Source of the DNA: Prorocentrum cordatum
Lineage: Eukaryota; Sar; Dinophyceae; Prorocentrales; Prorocentraceae
Length of the DNA stretch: 64,000 nucleotides
Reading direction: 5' to 3'
Assembly: GCA_963575745.1 (NCBI GenBank)
Contig: CAUYUJ010012614.1
Coordinates: 332,501 to 396,500 of the forward strand
Positions 10,608 to 21,420 of the stretch are shown one piece after another (positions within the stretch are counted from its first letter, which is position 1; every line of letters begins with the position of its first letter). A program made the position numbers and the translations under genes. The notes beneath the pieces were generated by a model. The model was not told the DNA's origin. It made no database searches and saw nothing but the letters and a program-made list of their open reading frames with translations.

Positions 10608-10815
10608 TACAGAATCAGGGAATCTGTATATGGCATGTGTTGTCCCCATCTACATATTAATTGGTAATATGTATATGACGTTGCCTCCCTCCATCTACAG
10701 ATTGATTGGCAATCTGTATATGATTGGGTCCCCCGTATCTACAGATTGGTTGGCAATCTGTATATGGACGCCCGTTCTTGGAGCCACCACGAAATACAGA
10801 ATCACCGAATCTGTC
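10608..10815. repeat. five tandem hairpin repeats with compensatory changes
   Basis: Five inverted repeats spaced 43, 45, 44 and 55 bases start at 10608, 10651, 10696, 10740 and 10795. Copies 3 and 4 have TACAGATTG paired with CAATCTGTA around ATTGG or GTTGG. Copy 2 has TACATATTA paired with TAATATGTA around ATTGG, so both arms changed together. Copies 1 and 5 have TACAGAATC / GAATCTGT with an AGG or ACC loop and a mismatch. A lone left arm lies at 10568. Confidence 0.85.
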
Positions 10816-10984
10816 AACAACAGTTTCGCGGAAGGCCCTGGGCCACAGGTGGCCCTGGCACAGGCACCTGTGCCGGGCTTGTGGGGCCCAAGGGGCCCGA
10901 GCAAGGGGTGGCCTCCCACGGGTTGGCGGCCTTGGCGCCTCCCGCAGGCTTCCAGGCCCAGGCCACTTGGGGGTCGCCGATGAG

Positions 10985-12062
10985 GTACCCGTTGGGAGTC
11001 ACCGTCGTTGGGGGTCGCCGATGTTGGGGTCACCGATGGGGGTCACCGTTGGGAGTCACCGTTGGGGGTCAACGTTGGGGGCACCGCTGGGGGTCACCGT
11101 TGGGGGTCACCGTTGGGGGTTACTGTCGTTGGGGTCACCGTTGTTGGGGGTCACCGTTGGTCACCGCTGGGGGTCACCGTTGGGGGTCACCGTTGGGGGT
11201 CACCCTTGGGGCTCACCGTTAGGGGTCACTGTTGGGAGTCACCGTCTTTTGGGGTCACCGTTGTTGGCGGTTACCGTTGGGGATCACCGTTGGGTGTCAC
11301 CGTTGGGGGTCACCGTTGGGTGGCGCCGTTGGGGGTCACCGCTGGGGGTCACCGTTGGCGGTCACCGTGGGGGGTTGTTGTCGTTGGGGGTCGCCGTTGT
11401 TTGGGGTCACCGATGGGGGTCACCGTTGGGGGTCACCGTGGAGGGTCACGCTTGGGGGTCACCGTTGGGGGTCGCCATTGGGAATCACCGTCGTTGGGGG
11501 TCACCGTTGTTCGGGGTCGCCGTTGAGGGCCAACGTTGGGGGTCACCGTTGGGGGTCACCGTTGGGGGGCGCCGTTGGGGGTCACCGTGGGGGGCCACCG
11601 TTGGGAGTCTAGAGTGGGGTCACCGTTGGGGGTTTCCGTCGTTGGGGGTCACCGTTGATGGAGGTCGCCGTGGGGGGTCACCGTTGGGGGTCACCCTTGG
11701 GGGTCACCGTCGGTGGTCACCGCTGGGAGTCACCGTCGTTGACGCCTACCGTTGTTGGGGGTCACCGCGGGGGGGTCACCGTTGGGGGCCACCGTTGGGA
11801 TCACCGTGGGGGGGCACCGTTGGGGGTCACCGTTGGAGGTCACCGTTGGGGGTCACCGTTGGGGGGTTACCGTCGCTGGAGGTCACCGTTGTTGGGGTCA
11901 CCGTTGGGGGTCACCGTTGGGGTCACCGTTGGGGGTCACCCTTGTTGGTCACCCTTGTGGGTCACCGTGGGGGGTCGCCGTTGGGAGTCGCCATCATTGG
12001 GGGTCACCATTGTTGGCGGTCACCGTTGGGGATCAACGTTGGGGGTCACCGTTGGGGGTTAG
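10985..12062. repeat. 13-bp minisatellite
   Basis: About 80 variants of the 13-base unit GTCACCGTTGGGG. Because 13 is not a multiple of 3 and the unit has no stop codon, all three + frames translate to the same 13-residue repeat in rotation. That explains the long overlapping frames; none is called as a gene. Confidence 0.9.
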
Positions 12063-12180
12063 ACATACTAGGAATTTTAACCGTGATAGTAGTGTAGAGT
12101 TCGAACACTGGCGCGCTCCAACAGCCCCAAGGAATCCACCAACGACAAAGAAATTCATTGCATGACGGGCCCAAACGGGC

Positions 12181-12600
12181 CCCCAGAGGGCTCCAAGACG
12201 GCCGAAAAAGATATTCAGATCGACATGGCCATCTGAATATCTCTTGGGCCTCTTTTGGGGGCCCTCCGAGGGCTCGGTGGGCCCCCCCAAGAGGCTCCAA
12301 GAGGGCCCGGGGCCCCCCAGAGGGCCGCCAAGTGGCTTCAATGGGGGCCCCCAGAGGGCTCCAAGACGGCCGAAAAAGATATTCAGATGGCCATGGCCAT
12401 CTGAATATCTTTTGGGCCTCTTTTGGGGGCCCTCCGAGGGCTCGGTGGGCCCTCCCAAGAGGCTCCAAGAGGGCCCGGGGCCCCCCAGAGGGCCGCCAAG
12501 TGGCTTCAATGGGGGCCCCCAGAGGGCTCCAAGACGGCCGAAAAAGATATTCAGATGGCCATGGCCATCTGAATATCTTTTGGGCCTCTTTTTTTGCGGC
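12181..12600. repeat. 168-bp tandem repeat with 40-bp palindromes
   Basis: About two and a half units of 168 bp. Units 2 and 3 each contain a perfect 40-base palindrome (12374-12413 and 12542-12581; centre GGCCATGGCC, ends AAAAGATATTC / GAATATCTTTT). Unit 1 (12208-12245) has the same palindrome with two changes at the centre. The rest of the unit is GGGGCCC/CCAAGAGG-rich and akin to the CTTGGGG family. Confidence 0.9.
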
Positions 12601-12952
12601 CGTCCGGGGGCTGTCTGGGCCGGGTATATTACTATTTTACCGTGCCCTGATGCGCCCGGTGCGCCTGCTGATCCTCTTCCTCCTCCCCCCGCCGTCTTGG
12701 GGGGAATATTGGGCCGTCGGGGGGTGAATATTGGGCCGTCTGGGGCGTCTCTTGCACCGTCTTGGGGGAGGGCGCGCGTGTTGCGCCAATTCGTCCGCTC
12801 GTGCCTCGCTATTTCCGTCAAGGGGCACAGCGAAGCAGGGAGGAGCACTCGAACGCCACATTTTTTGGCACGAGCAAGTTTTGATTCGCTGACCCGACGG
12901 CTTCAACCTCGATCCGTTGGCCCCCGTTCGCACCAGCCAGCAGTTTTACACC
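12601..12952. promoter_or_regulatory. upstream region of gene C
   Basis: Non-repetitive sequence before the gene C start codon. No recognisable promoter word. Listed only to account for the stretch. Confidence 0.25.
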
Positions 12953-13474
12953 ATGGAGGCTTTGGATGAGTTGGAAAGCCAACTTGATGGTCTGGAGGCG
13001 GCTTCGTCCGCGCCGTCAGCACTCTCGCCGGGCACGGGGGCGGCGTCCAGCCTCGTGCCGCCGAGAGTCGCTCCGTGCCAGTCTCGCCATTTGACGTACA
13101 AGCGCGCGGCCCCTGCTTTTGGCACGCCGCCGAGCTCGAAAAAACAGAAGGCCGGTGAACCAGGAGTCGGCCCACAGACCGGATCGCCCCAATCCGAATC
13201 CAAGCCTGGGCCATGCCCAGGTTGCGGCCGCCAGGATGGAGACCAATGCTTCTTCGACCGAGATGCCCGCGTGACGTGGTCTCAAGGCAACAAGTGGTGC
13301 AAGGAGTGCCACACGTGCTGGCGCACATGTTTCAGCATGACGTCTGGCTTGGCGCTGATGCCGACTTGGATGGCGAAGTCCGTGGCGAACCTCACCATGT
13401 GGTACCAGATGCTGCTGGCATTCCTGACTTTGCTTCAGGATTGGAGGGGCTGCGCGCTTCTGGCTCCGATTTGA
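12953..13474 (+). CDS. gene C, first coding block: Cys-rich protein N-terminus
   Basis: Starts at ATG 12953 (MEALDELESQLDGLEAA) with a coiled or helical acidic start and an Ala/Ser/Pro-rich linker with a basic SSKKQKAG word. A Cys cluster C-x2-C...C, then WCKECHTCWRTCF follows (residues ~84-127). The W...G-N-K-W-C-x2-C-x2-C pattern looks like a zinc-binding module. The frame reaches a stop at 13472-13474, but the true exon may end earlier because protein-like coding resumes after ~13500. Function unknown; it may belong to the same broad class as gene B. Confidence 0.6.
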   Translation: MEALDELESQLDGLEAASSAPSALSPGTGAASSLVPPRVAPCQSRHLTYKRAAPAFGTPPSSKKQKAGEPGVGPQTGSPQSESKPGPCPGCGRQDGDQCFFDRDARVTWSQGNKWCKECHTCWRTCFSMTSGLALMPTWMAKSVANLTMWYQMLLAFLTLLQDWRGCALLAPI

Positions 13475-13486
13475 GCTGAGTTGTCG

Positions 13487-14213
13487 ATTTCCAAACGCGG
13501 TTGATGGAACCGCACAAAATTCATCATTCGTAAAAACCTTGGGAGGCTGTGGACGGGGGTTTTCGGGCTCGCGGGGTCAAACAATTGCCCCGCGAGCTGC
13601 TCGCAGGAGGGTGTCGCGCAGATCAGGAAGGTCATGATCGAGCAGCGCATGAACGTCTTGATCTGGATGTTCAACTTCGTGGGGCTCCCTTTCGCGCCAT
13701 GCGTTATTGTGGCGCGGCTCCGCCAACATCGCGGGCCGATAGACCCAGGGGCCCTGATCCAAGTTGCTGACGAGGCGGGCAGGCCGGCCATAGGCGTCAT
13801 CAAGGGCCTTGCCGCTTCGCAGACGAGCCCGATGCAGCAGGGCTCGAAGATGTTCGTGATACCGCCGCCACAAGATGGGGGAAGGCACCCGGCATCGCTG
13901 CGCCTGCAGACGTCGATCGAACAGGAGCAGGAGATGATGACATCCGTATGCGGGGGGGCGATTCCATGGACACCGGCTGCGGCGGCCTCCTCGGTGGCTT
14001 CGGTTGCGTCATCGCTCGGGGTTAAGAGGGTCGACAACAATGTGACCGTCGTCAAGGCGTGGTTGCTCTCGGTGTTTGGGTCGCACGGGTGGGCTGACCT
14101 TATCCAGGAGCGCCACTTCACCTCCAAAATCACCCTCGTGAACAACTCCAGGTATGACCCTGGAAGCGTCGGAAACAAGACGGTGGAGAATGCTTGCAAC
14201 GCCCATTTAGCAG
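13487..14213 (+). CDS. gene C, second coding block
   Basis: An open frame in the same register as the first block, with the first internal ATG at 13634. It is Val/Leu/Ala-rich and helical, with a hydrophobic stretch (NVLIWMFNFVGLPFAPCVIV) and an Ala/Ser-rich region followed by GSHGWADLI. It has no catalytic motif I know. The quality drops after about 14213, where Ala/Cys-rich sequence from the CTTGGAGCC repeat begins. Confidence 0.5.
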
Positions 14214-14575
14214 GCGGCACCCGGGCGAAATGCGCGCCTGGGCGGAGGGGCAATGGAGGAGCAGGGGCTTTTCGGAGCCTTCTTGCAGCCTTCTCGCAGG
14301 CTTCTTGGAGGTTTCTTGCAGCTGCGGAGCCCACTCAGCAGGCGGAGCGGTGCCTTCTTGGAGCCTTCTTGCAGCCGTCCGAGACCGCACTGGAGAGCCC
14401 AGCACGGCCCCGACAAAGCCCCAAGCGGGCCCCAAAAAGATCCCAACACAGCCCCCCCGACTTATCCCCAAGACAGTATATCCGCGCGGTGCCGTGCCGT
14501 GGCGGGCCCTGCCGCGCCAGGTCGTGCAGCGTGGTGCCATGCCCTGGCGGGTCATGGGTCGGCGCGTCCTTGAAG
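14214..14575 (+). other. probable intron of gene C
   Basis: CTTGGAGCC-type repeats (14270-14400) and GCCGTGCC-rich sequence between two good coding blocks. A long frame runs through it only because the repeat lacks stops. Splice sites cannot be fixed by eye. Confidence 0.4.
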
Positions 14576-15161
14576 GCTTGAGCGCTGGGAAACTGTTCGT
14601 CAAGCTTTACAAGGTGTTCCAGCGCCACAAGAAGCATGAACAGCTGGTGGCGTGCACAGATGCGTTGACCCAGTTCGCGGACTACCTGCAGTCCGAGGAC
14701 ATCAAGTATAGCGACACCCTGGAGCTGTTGAGACAGAAGGTGAGGTTCTATAAGGACGTCGCCGAGAACGGGGCTCTCGCGCCGACGCTCAAGTCGCTCC
14801 TGGACGAGGAGGGATCGACGCTGGAGCTTGTCAGCGCAAGCGGCCAGGCCGATCGCCCACCGATCGACGGCGAGGTGTGGCTTCGGGACCTCACCGCCCA
14901 CGCTGTCGCATTGCTTCTTGAGGCCATTCCGCCTGACGACTTCGATGACAAGCGCGATGCTGTAGGGGAGGATCTCATGTCAGCAGCGGTGATACTTCGG
15001 GAAGCTGACATGTCCATCAATTTCGATATGCTTGCGACCGAGCTCGGCAATCTATCGTACTTGCTCCTCCTGGGGAAGGGTGAGCACGTCGGGTCTTCGG
15101 CAAGGGCGCAGGAGTGCTTGGACACGTTCACCAAAGATTCTGGGCGAATGGCCAGGCTCAA
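14576..15161 (+). CDS. gene C, third coding block: helical domain
   Basis: Good coding sequence with many predicted helices (GKLFVKLYKVFQRHKKHEQ..., then acidic/Leu-rich helices). It is open up to the left edge of the 1.2 kb repeat at 15162, where a stop soon follows. Coding of the same type resumes right after the repeat. The function is not recognisable; the repeated Leu spacing suggests an all-helical scaffold. Confidence 0.6.
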
Positions 15162-16352
15162 GAATTCTTGACGCTTCGCGCATCCCCACCAATATCGTAG
15201 TCCCGGACATCGCTGTTGCCGCCAGACCGTGGTCGCGCGGCCGCCGACCAAATAAAAACATCCCCACCAGCCCATCCAGAAACGACGCCCAAGCGAGTTG
15301 AGGTGATCAGGGAAGTGTACGGGCAAGGAGAGGGACGGCCGAACCGTTCGAAGGAGGAGGGTGAGAAGTAAGAAGAAGGATGATAATGCACGGATGGATG
15401 GATAGATGGATGGATGGATGGATGGATGGAGTGATGAATGAGGGAGGAGGGATAATAATGACGAGTAAGAGGGGGCGGAGGGGGAGGAGGGGGAGGAGGA
15501 GGTAAGGTAAGGTAAGGTAAGGCGCTTCGGACGGCTTCCTTCTTGCTCTAGCTCGAGTGCCAGACGCGCCCGGGCAATACTTTGCATAGCCATCAGCGTG
15601 AGAGATGGAGCGGGGGTCCTCTGCTCCTGATGAGGCCTGCCCATGCGACCTCCGCCCGATTACCTCGGGGGGGGGGGGGGCAAGGCGGCGGCGGGGCTCC
15701 TGCCCGCCTCTAGTCGACCGATCTGCGCCGCACTCCCTGCCTGATCGCGATGGGGGGCGCTCTGGCCCTCCAAGAGAATCGGGACGGTCGTGCTTTGCAT
15801 ATCCGTCCATTACTCTCGCGGAGGCGGCTGCTGCTGGCCCCGGCGAACAGCTGCCGCGAGGGGCACTGGTCAGGCTCTCTCGTGCGAGCGAGGGGGGATG
15901 GGGAGGCGAGGGACGACTCACGAGGAGGAAAGCAGAGGGGGCGAAGCGGACAGAAACGATGACCTCTCGTGCTGCCAGCTCTGAATGCAGGCCCAGCCAG
16001 CGTTAAAACTGTTAAAGCAGTTTTCCGTCTGATCGAGCCGGAAGCAGCGGGCATCGAGGAAAAACCTGGTCTTAAGTAACATTTCCTCGGCGCCCGTCCC
16101 GCTCCAGACGCGGCGTTGTCCGTAAACTTTGTCCACCTTCGGCTGTCTGGGGCCATGTTGGACATCATCTTGGGCTCTCCAAGGCCCTCTTAGAGCCATC
16201 TTGGGCCATCTTGCGCGCGCCGACTACACGCGGACCCCCCCTCCAGGTCCAGGGGGTGGGGGTAGGGGAGGGGTGCCCCTCCCTGAAGGGAAAAGAGCGG
16301 TTGGTAGAGGAAACGCATTTGACCACCTTGCGCCCAAACGGTTGGTCGGATT
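15162..16352 (+). mobile_element. 1.2 kb dispersed repeat, copy 2, acting as an intron of gene C
   Basis: Its ends match 1917-3138. It carries the GGAT/GATG array (~15390-15430), a GTAAG pentanucleotide run (~15500-15523), purine-rich sequence and a G run at 15670. Similarity to copy 1 resumes for the last ~215 bp (16135-16352). Gene C coding stops at the left edge and restarts at or just inside the right edge, so the insertion coincides with an intron. Confidence 0.7.
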
Positions 16353-17026
16353 TCTGGAACTCCGCTTGCGGGGCCCACTTGAAGATGCTGGTCGGCAGCG
16401 TGGTGGAGAAGCAGGCCGGGGACGAGATTGGGCGCCAGAACTTGGATGATGCGATCGGCTTGCTCCACGCGCAGTACATGATCCAGTTCTCTGGTGATAA
16501 GCCGTCTGCCGATGATGTGGCACCCATGAGTGCTTCCGCTGTGGTCATCAACGGGTCCAGGGCCGATGACCTCACAGCCCTCGCGGCCATGGGCGAGTCT
16601 GTCACGCTCCTGTCAGAGGCGCTGGACGCATTCAGCTCTGACACCCAGGTCCAAGACGTGCACGGTACCATTTCGTCATGGGGCAAGTCGCTGTCGGAGT
16701 GCTCTCACGCCGTGGGAGTCGCTTTGATGTTTTCTTGGGCGAGGAAACTGGCAGGCTTCATGTCGGCCCTGTCGTCGCACGAAGACCCTGGCGATGACGC
16801 TGCAGAAAAATGCAAGGCCTTCGAGCTCTGCAAGCATGACTTGGCCTTGGTGCAGGCAGCATCCGAACATATCCAACATGTCGCGTCGTCACCGGAATGG
16901 GGGCGTTTGCTGGCATTGTTGGACAACTTCAACAAGTCGAAGGCCACGGTGTTGCCCGCTTCCTGTGTGGGCGCCGTGGCAGCAACCGCAAAGCAATCTC
17001 TCGGAGATACACATGCTGGCGAATAG
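16353..17026 (+). CDS. gene C, fourth coding block
   Basis: A protein-like frame (its open part starts within the repeat) with Ala/Leu-rich helices, e.g. WGKSLSECSHAVGVALMF and HDLALVQAASEHIQ. It ends at TAG 17024-17026, but good coding continues without a gap in another frame from about 17005. A one-base indel near 16995-17005 is the simplest explanation. Confidence 0.6.
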
Positions 17027-18539
17027 TCTGTCGCAGTTCATCGAAGGCACCCTCGCCTTCCAAACCTGCGACTTCCCCGCGTCAGCGGCAATGTGCGTCG
17101 AGGAGTGGCAGGCGAACCGCTGCGGCAGTGGCTCTACATCGACGTTCCTTGACAACGCCGTCAATCTGAAGCGGCTGCGCCACTGCTTGGCCACGTCCCC
17201 TTATCTCGCAGTAACCCTGCCTGGAAGGTTCCCGGCAAGCTCCACAGTCAGGGCGTGGGATGGCGACGTGCCCCCTGATGTTTCTGATGGCGAGTCGTCG
17301 GCTACCTGGCCGGACGTTCTCAACGTCGTGGACAGCATCACGGACACGTTGGTTGTCAAGTTGGCCGTCGGTGTCTTGAGTGGCGTGGTGGAGCAGGCCA
17401 CGGAATCCCTCGTGGCATCCCTTCGGATTCATTTAATCAAGGTCGACGCCATCGCTCGCGTGACAGAGCCTGATATGCACATCCAGGCCCGTTGCGCTTT
17501 GTTCCTGGACTCGGAGGCGATGCGTGCCGAAATCAAGGGCATGAATGCAGTCTTCACCGAAGGCTCGGCGATGTGTTCCCCCGCAACTAGTTTGCTCCAG
17601 ATCGTGAAGGGGTTGGCCATGTCTCCCACGGGCGAGCGCGACACCACCGATGCTTCGCCTGTGGACCTGCACGGCTTGCTGAAGCACTGGGACGGGAGCG
17701 TCAGCGTACCCGGTTGGGACACGGCGGTGGCGGTGCTCGAGTTCTTCACCGACGTCCACGAGGTCGCGTTGGCGATCGCCTGGCTGGGTCAATCGGCAAC
17801 AACAGCAGCCGAGGCGCTGGCCGACCACAAAGTCAAACCCGAGATTATGTTGGCCATACAACATTTCGATCAAAGCTTGGCTTCTGCGCAGTTCGAGCTC
17901 TCCGACGAGAACTTCGTCAAGCGTGTCGCTGACTTGGGCCTCCCGTGGAAGCTCAGCTTGGACGAGGGGGGCCTCTGGTTGGAGGCAGCCTCGAAGCTTT
18001 TGGTGCACGTGAAGCGGCAGATCGTGGTGTATTTGCTTGAGGACGCCTATGCCATGGCTAAGAGTGTCGACAAACTCATCCCCAACGGCTACGAGCACAT
18101 CTGCAACGAGAAGGTGTACCACCCCAAGCTGGCCAAGAAACAGCTGGTGGACCCGCAGAGGTCCAAGAAGCTGTCCGACGAGTCGGCGACGCTGTGCCTA
18201 TGCATGCAGGGCGTGGCGGTCGTCCACGAGCAGTTCGGGCTGCGGCCTCCGTTGAAGGAGGACGATGGCCTTGCCGAGGAAATCGGTTTCTGCAGGTCTA
18301 CTTTCGCCAAGGCTAAGCGGGCCGTTCTGATCATGGGCGGCGTGCTGATTGCAGAGACCATGAGTGGGAAGGCCGGCGCAGACGAGGCGAAGGCGCTGCT
18401 CTCCAAGCAGCGCGCGAAGATCCCACCTCCGCTTGTCAAGGCGTTGGGCGCCGTGGTGGAGAAAGAGGCTTCGAAGAAGGGCTCGGCCAAAGCGGGGGTG
18501 GCTGCGCCGAACGGTGGCGGGGCATCCAAGAAGGCATGA
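17005..18539 (+). CDS. gene C, fifth coding block: C-terminal region
   Basis: The longest clean coding stretch in the window, about 510 codons of balanced composition, ending at TGA 18537-18539. It is all helical in appearance, with a basic tail (KEASKKGSAKAGVAAPNGG.. followed by SKKA). No signal peptide, membrane segment or catalytic motif is visible. Together with the preceding blocks the gene would encode roughly 1,200 residues. A large scaffold-like protein of unknown function; no named family recognised. Confidence 0.65.
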
Positions 18540-19946
18540 GAGAAGGCACTCGTATATGTATACAGATGTCTGGGGCGACGGGGTTCCTCAGCGGCCGGTG
18601 CAGTTTAGACGCCTAGACGCGGGGCTCGCCGCTGCTCGAACGGGCGGCGCTCGCGCTCGTGGGGGCACGAGCGCTTTTGACATGATGGGGGGTTGGCCGA
18701 GGCACTTTCGGCCAAAAGCCCCCTACCAGCCGCGGCGTTTCGATGCGTCGGAGACGCTGGCATCGAATGCGCGGAGCGCCAATCGCCGCCGCCCCCTGCG
18801 CCCGTGGAAACGCATATGTGGCCAAACATTGGGCCAGAACATGTCCATGCCACTAGACTATGCGTTGCCCGGGCTTTCGTGCAAACCCGTCGGGGGAAAT
18901 ATGGCGGAGGAAGGTGGGGGGGGGTCAGGGAGCGGAGGTGGGTGCGGAGGATCTCGAGAAAGACGCCTCCTGGGCGCCTGTTCGGGCCTCCTGGGTGTCC
19001 CTTGGCGGCTTCTCGGGGCCATGCAGGAGCCATCTTAGGTCGTCTTGGGGCCATGTAGTATATTTTCGCCGCCCTGGAGGGCGTTTTGGGCAGTCCTGGA
19101 AGCCATATGGGGCCACCCTAGCCATTCTGGAGGCCATATGGGGCATTCTTGGACGTGCTGGCCGCCATCTCGGGTCGTTTGGGGTTGTCAATGGGCTTTA
19201 TTGAGGGCCTCTTGGGCCGCCCTGGGGCCATCGTGGAGACCTCATGGGCCGTCTGGTGCTGTCGGAAGCCCTCAGCGGCGAGAGCGCTCAAATCGTTTTG
19301 CACATATTGCCAATCGTCGAGTTGTGTCTCTTGGGCCTTCGTTGGAGTCCTTTCGGGGGCCTCTTCCAGCGTCTCAGAAGCCTCTTGGACCGCGTCGGCT
19401 GAATATGTCCTGCTAACTTTGAAGCGTCGTGGGCGAATGCCTGTCTTTTCCTGTTTACCGAGAGCGGCCCGACAAGCGCGCAGCACGATTCAGGCCCGCA
19501 GACTTTCAAACGTCGTGTCGACACCGAGCAGGCGGATGAAAAAGGCCGAAGAGGAAGGGCGTGGCGTAGGGAATGGCATTGCAACCTGGCAGGAGGACGT
19601 TAAAAGTCAACACGTGGCCGCACCGTTGCCAGGTGAATGTTGGCGTGTCGCACGCCGTTGGGCGGACGCTCGCGTATCGCACTGTGGCTGGAAAGGGGGG
19701 GGGGAGGAGGCGGATGAGGAGGAGGATGGCGATTCGGAGGATGATAAGGATGATGAGGAGGAGCAAAAGGAGGAGGAGGAGGAGGAGGAGGAGGAGGAGG
19801 AGGAGGACAATGAGGAACAGGATGTGGACGAGGAGGAAAGGGGTAATGGCCCTGGCGACCTCCAAGAATATGTGTCAACATAACTATTCATACGAAGCCC
19901 ACGACAATATTTCTATGGGCTCGCAAATGCACGTGCCACACGCTTG
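18540..19946. other. intergenic, repeats only
   Basis: It contains CTTGGGG-type repeats (18985-19395) and a GGA array (19700-19810). No convincing gene on either strand; Asp/Glu or Pro/Ser-rich frames come from the GGA array. Confidence 0.5.
19700..19810. repeat. (GGA)n array
   Basis: Purine-only GGA/GAT repeats, about 110 bp. Confidence 0.85.
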
Positions 19947-20225
19947 GTGAGGAGGAAAAGGGCTGTCAAATGCAACCGCTCTTCTGGCACTTATGCGCAG
20001 AGTCCGTTTTCTCACACGCAAAGTGAGGAAGAAACCGGCCTTCTAATGCAACCGCTATTTTGGAGCTTCGGCACTGTGCGTGTCCGTTTCCATGCGTATG
20101 GTGAGGAAGGAAACGGCTCTCAAATGCAACCGCTCTTTTGGAGCTTCGGCACTGTGTGCGTCCGTTCCCACGCGCACGGTGAGGAATAATACGGCTTTCA
20201 AGTGCAACCGTTTTTTTGGAGTTGA
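19947..20225 (+). repeat. 77-bp tandem repeat, four copies
   Basis: Units begin GTGAGG at 19947, 20023, 20101 and 20179. Each has an AAATGCAACCGCTCTTTTGG-like core; the last is cut short. Units 2 and 3 also share GAGCTTCGGCACTGTG. The sequence is not stop-free and is not GC-extreme, unlike most repeats here. Confidence 0.85.
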
Positions 20226-21210
20226 TGCGCCCTTCGCCTCAACAACACGTGGCACTTGATGATATATCCAGCGCTTTCGAACGCACGATTGGGCATCGAA
20301 GGAAATTTCACGCTGACTGAACATACAGTAGATAGCTTCGACTACTTGAACAATGATTCGGAGTTCCCCGATGGTCACTGTGCCCTCATCCCAGAAGGCC
20401 GAACCGTCGGCCACTTTATGGAATATGGTTCGCACGAGTGGCTGGCGGATCGCGCCGAGACCCCGCTGGGAACTCTTTTGTCGAAAGCCTTGCAGGTGAT
20501 GTAAAATCCGGCACACCACCGCCCCTGTCGCAAGCAACGGGGGGCTCGAGGCGGCGGATCCAGCGGCCTTCGGCCCACCGTGCAACCGCGCATGGGGCGA
20601 GAGCAGGGGGCCCTTCAGAGGCTCAGTAGATATTCTGGAGGCGTCTTTGGGGCTATGTGGTGGGTATGTTGGGCTTATCGCTTGCTTGTTGTCGGCCTCC
20701 AGGCCTCCTGGAGACCGCTGAGGTGCTTCTAGGGGACTATTGGTCGCCTCTTGGGGGTCGGGGGGGGCGGTCTCCAGGGCCCTGTTGGGAGCCTCTTGGG
20801 CTCTTCTTGAGGGCGAGGGGTGCGTCATGGGGCCATATGGGGGGCCCTTTTTCGGTTGTCCTGGACGTCCTTATGACTGGAGGGACGAGCGCGCGACTGT
20901 CATGCAACGCCTTTTCGACGCTAGCTGACGTTAGTTTTTCGGGCTGGCCCCCCAGGCCCCCCAGACGGCCCGAGAGGCTTTCGGGGGGGCCCAGGGAGGC
21001 CCCGCGACACCGTTTTGAAACACAACGTTTGGAGCCAAGGCTACGCCCCCAAAGCGTTGGAGAAGTCGCGCGGCGCCCCAAGAGAAGCGCTGAAGAGCGC
21101 CCGAGGACTCCGCGAATTAAGGGGCTCACGTCCCTTACACAACATGTGCAAAATTCAGTCAGTTCGAAGGTGTCCGAGGACAGTCCACCCTGTACCTCGA
21201 CGCGCGTGGG
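20226..21210. other. intergenic, no supported gene
   Basis: It includes an 82-codon frame at 20256-20504 of ordinary composition that I cannot assign, and CTTGGGG-type repeats at 20625-20830. Nothing else is seen. Confidence 0.4.
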
Positions 21211-21211
21211 T

Positions 21212-21420
21212 GGACGCACACGTGCACACATGTATGCATGTAAACACGCGTGCACACATAACGCGCACATGTGCACGCGAGGGCTTACGCGCCCTCCCTT
21301 GCGCGCGAGCGCCGCGCGCGCACCAAGGCATATTTTCCAACAGTGTGCGTGCCTAATTCGTATCGGCACTCATGCGTGCATGCGCGCGTACGCGCGCACA
21401 TGGACAGATGCGCGCGCGCG
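21212..21420. repeat. alternating CA/GC (Z-DNA-prone) tract
   Basis: Dense ACGTGCACACATGTATGCA-like and CGCGCACATGTGCACGCG-like words over about 200 bases. Confidence 0.6.

Noticed and set aside
9865-10983. 372-codon frame with an acidic start
   Set aside because: GGA and CCTCC tracts give Glu and Pro/Ser runs; a CAG acceptor-like word precedes the GGA run but no exon beyond is convincing.
10724-12097. 457-codon Gly/His/Arg/Trp repeat protein
   Set aside because: Artefact of the 13-bp minisatellite; no flanking coding sequence.
12033-12848. Repeat proteins on both strands over the 168-bp units
   Set aside because: 168 is a multiple of three and the unit is stop-free, so frames stay open on both strands; palindromic DNA explains the similarity of the strands.
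13435-14334. 299-codon minus-strand frame
   Set aside because: Shadow of gene C coding; its composition (Cys/Ser/Pro/Thr) is typical of an antisense reading.
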